A stretch of DNA of 64,000 bases from Bradyrhizobium sp. CCBAU 53340 (GTDB taxonomy: Bacteria; Pseudomonadota; Alphaproteobacteria; Rhizobiales; Xanthobacteraceae), in assembly GCF_015291645.1 (NCBI RefSeq), contig NZ_CP030056.1, positions 248,001-312,000 of the forward strand, given 5' to 3'. Numbering within the stretch: position 1 is the first letter of the stretch; each line of letters begins with the position of its first letter. A program made the translations under genes and the position numbers. Of this stretch, positions 63,619 through 64,000 are shown one piece after another. Under the pieces are notes generated by a model. That model was not told where the DNA came from and did not search any database. It saw only the letters and a list, made by a program, of their open reading frames with translations.

Positions 63619-64000
63619 CACGCTCTCCTCTGCCGTACGGTGTCTACACCAGCCTTCACGGCGATTTCTGAAAGGCTGGACACGGTAAAGTCGGCTGGCA
63701 GCAGCGCGGCGTCCTTGCGAGGTGGGACGCCTGTCGTGACGAGCACGGCAGGAAGGCCGGCGCGCTTGCCGGCCTGGATATCTGTCTGTATCTGGTCGCC
63801 GATCATCAATGTGGATTGACGTGGCGTTCCAAGCCGCGAAAGCGCGGCTTCGATCATGTGCGTCTCGGGTTTGCCGACGATCAGAGGCTGGACTTGAGTT
63901 GCGGCTGCAACTGCCGTGATCATGGCCCCTGCCCCTGGTTCGAAGCCGTCCGCAGTCGGCAAGAGAAGATCAGGGTTTGTGCCTATGAACACGGCGCCGC
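63618..64000 (-). CDS. HAD-superfamily phosphatase, NagD-like, C-terminal part
   Basis: The 3' part of a HAD-IIA (NagD-type) phosphatase running off the right edge. The visible frame has [46 protein letters not shown] and the final HAD motif [29 protein letters not shown], with the paired Asp that bind magnesium. The nucleophile DxD motif is outside the window. It overlaps the ABC ATPase start, suggesting that it dephosphorylates a metabolite of the imported sugar or phosphosugar. Confidence 0.85.
   Translation of the reverse strand, partial: GAVFIGTNPDLLLPTADGFEPGAGAMITAVAAATQVQPLIVGKPETHMIEAALSRLGTPRQSTLMIGDQIQTDIQAGKRAGLPAVLVTTGVPPRKDAALLPADFTVSSLSEIAVKAGVDTVRQRRA

Overview
The window looks like chromosome or symbiosis-island DNA of a hydrogen-oxidising alphaproteobacterium, most likely Bradyrhizobium or a close relative. 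This rests on the high GC content, the tightly overlapped hup/hyp/hox gene order known from Bradyrhizobium, and the many ABC/TRAP transporters and LysR regulators. No rRNA, tRNA, CRISPR array or intact insertion sequence was seen.

Layout. (1) 1-8.2 kb, minus strand: 5' part of hyuA, hyuB, a LysR regulator, then an operon for a polar amino-acid-type ABC importer and an LLM flavin monooxygenase, ending at a strong hairpin. A decayed SDR pseudogene follows. (2) 8.4-29.4 kb, minus strand: an almost unbroken uptake [NiFe]-hydrogenase cluster. In transcription order it is hupU-hupV (H2 sensor), hupS-L-C-D-F (enzyme, cytochrome b, protease, chaperone), hupG-H-I-J-K, hypA-B-F-C-D-E, hypX, hoxA and a hupT/hoxJ-type kinase. 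A textbook sigma-54 -24/-12 promoter lies before hupG and a weaker candidate before hupS. (3) 29.4-37.5 kb: accessory hydrogenase and nickel genes. These are a DUF3422 membrane protein, a chemoreceptor, a divergent second HupC-like cytochrome b, a TonB-dependent receptor and the nickel permease hupN. A perfect NikR-type operator (GTATGA-N16-TCATAC) sits just upstream of hupN.

(4) 38.1-43.4 kb, plus strand: a carbohydrate ABC importer (binding protein, two permeases, ATPase) with an SMP-30/gluconolactonase-like enzyme. (5) 43.4-45.6 kb: gene-poor DNA with one small ORF and a membrane/cNMP-domain protein. (6) 45.6-52.4 kb: TRAP transporter (fused DctQM plus DctP), a split transketolase and an SDR, with a divergent LysR. 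(7) 52.4-54.0 kb: LrgAB-type membrane proteins and a small HTH protein. (8) 54.1-64 kb: pyruvate kinase, an FAD dehydrogenase, a Tm-1-like protein and a PF09370-type TIM-barrel protein in one minus-strand operon. Beyond it are a truncated plus-strand TIM-barrel paralogue, a TIM-barrel/AAA+/Fis regulator whose AAA+ domain lacks GAFTGA, a sugar-type ABC ATPase and the 3' part of a HAD phosphatase.

How it fits together. HupUV would sense H2 and signal through the kinase to HoxA, which activates sigma-54 promoters of the structural and assembly genes. Hyp proteins and HypX build the Ni-Fe(CN)2CO centre. HupN and the TonB receptor supply nickel under NikR-type control. HupSLC feeds electrons from H2 to the respiratory chain. 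Region 8 looks like a separate, poorly described catabolic/regulatory module built around three copies of one TIM-barrel family.
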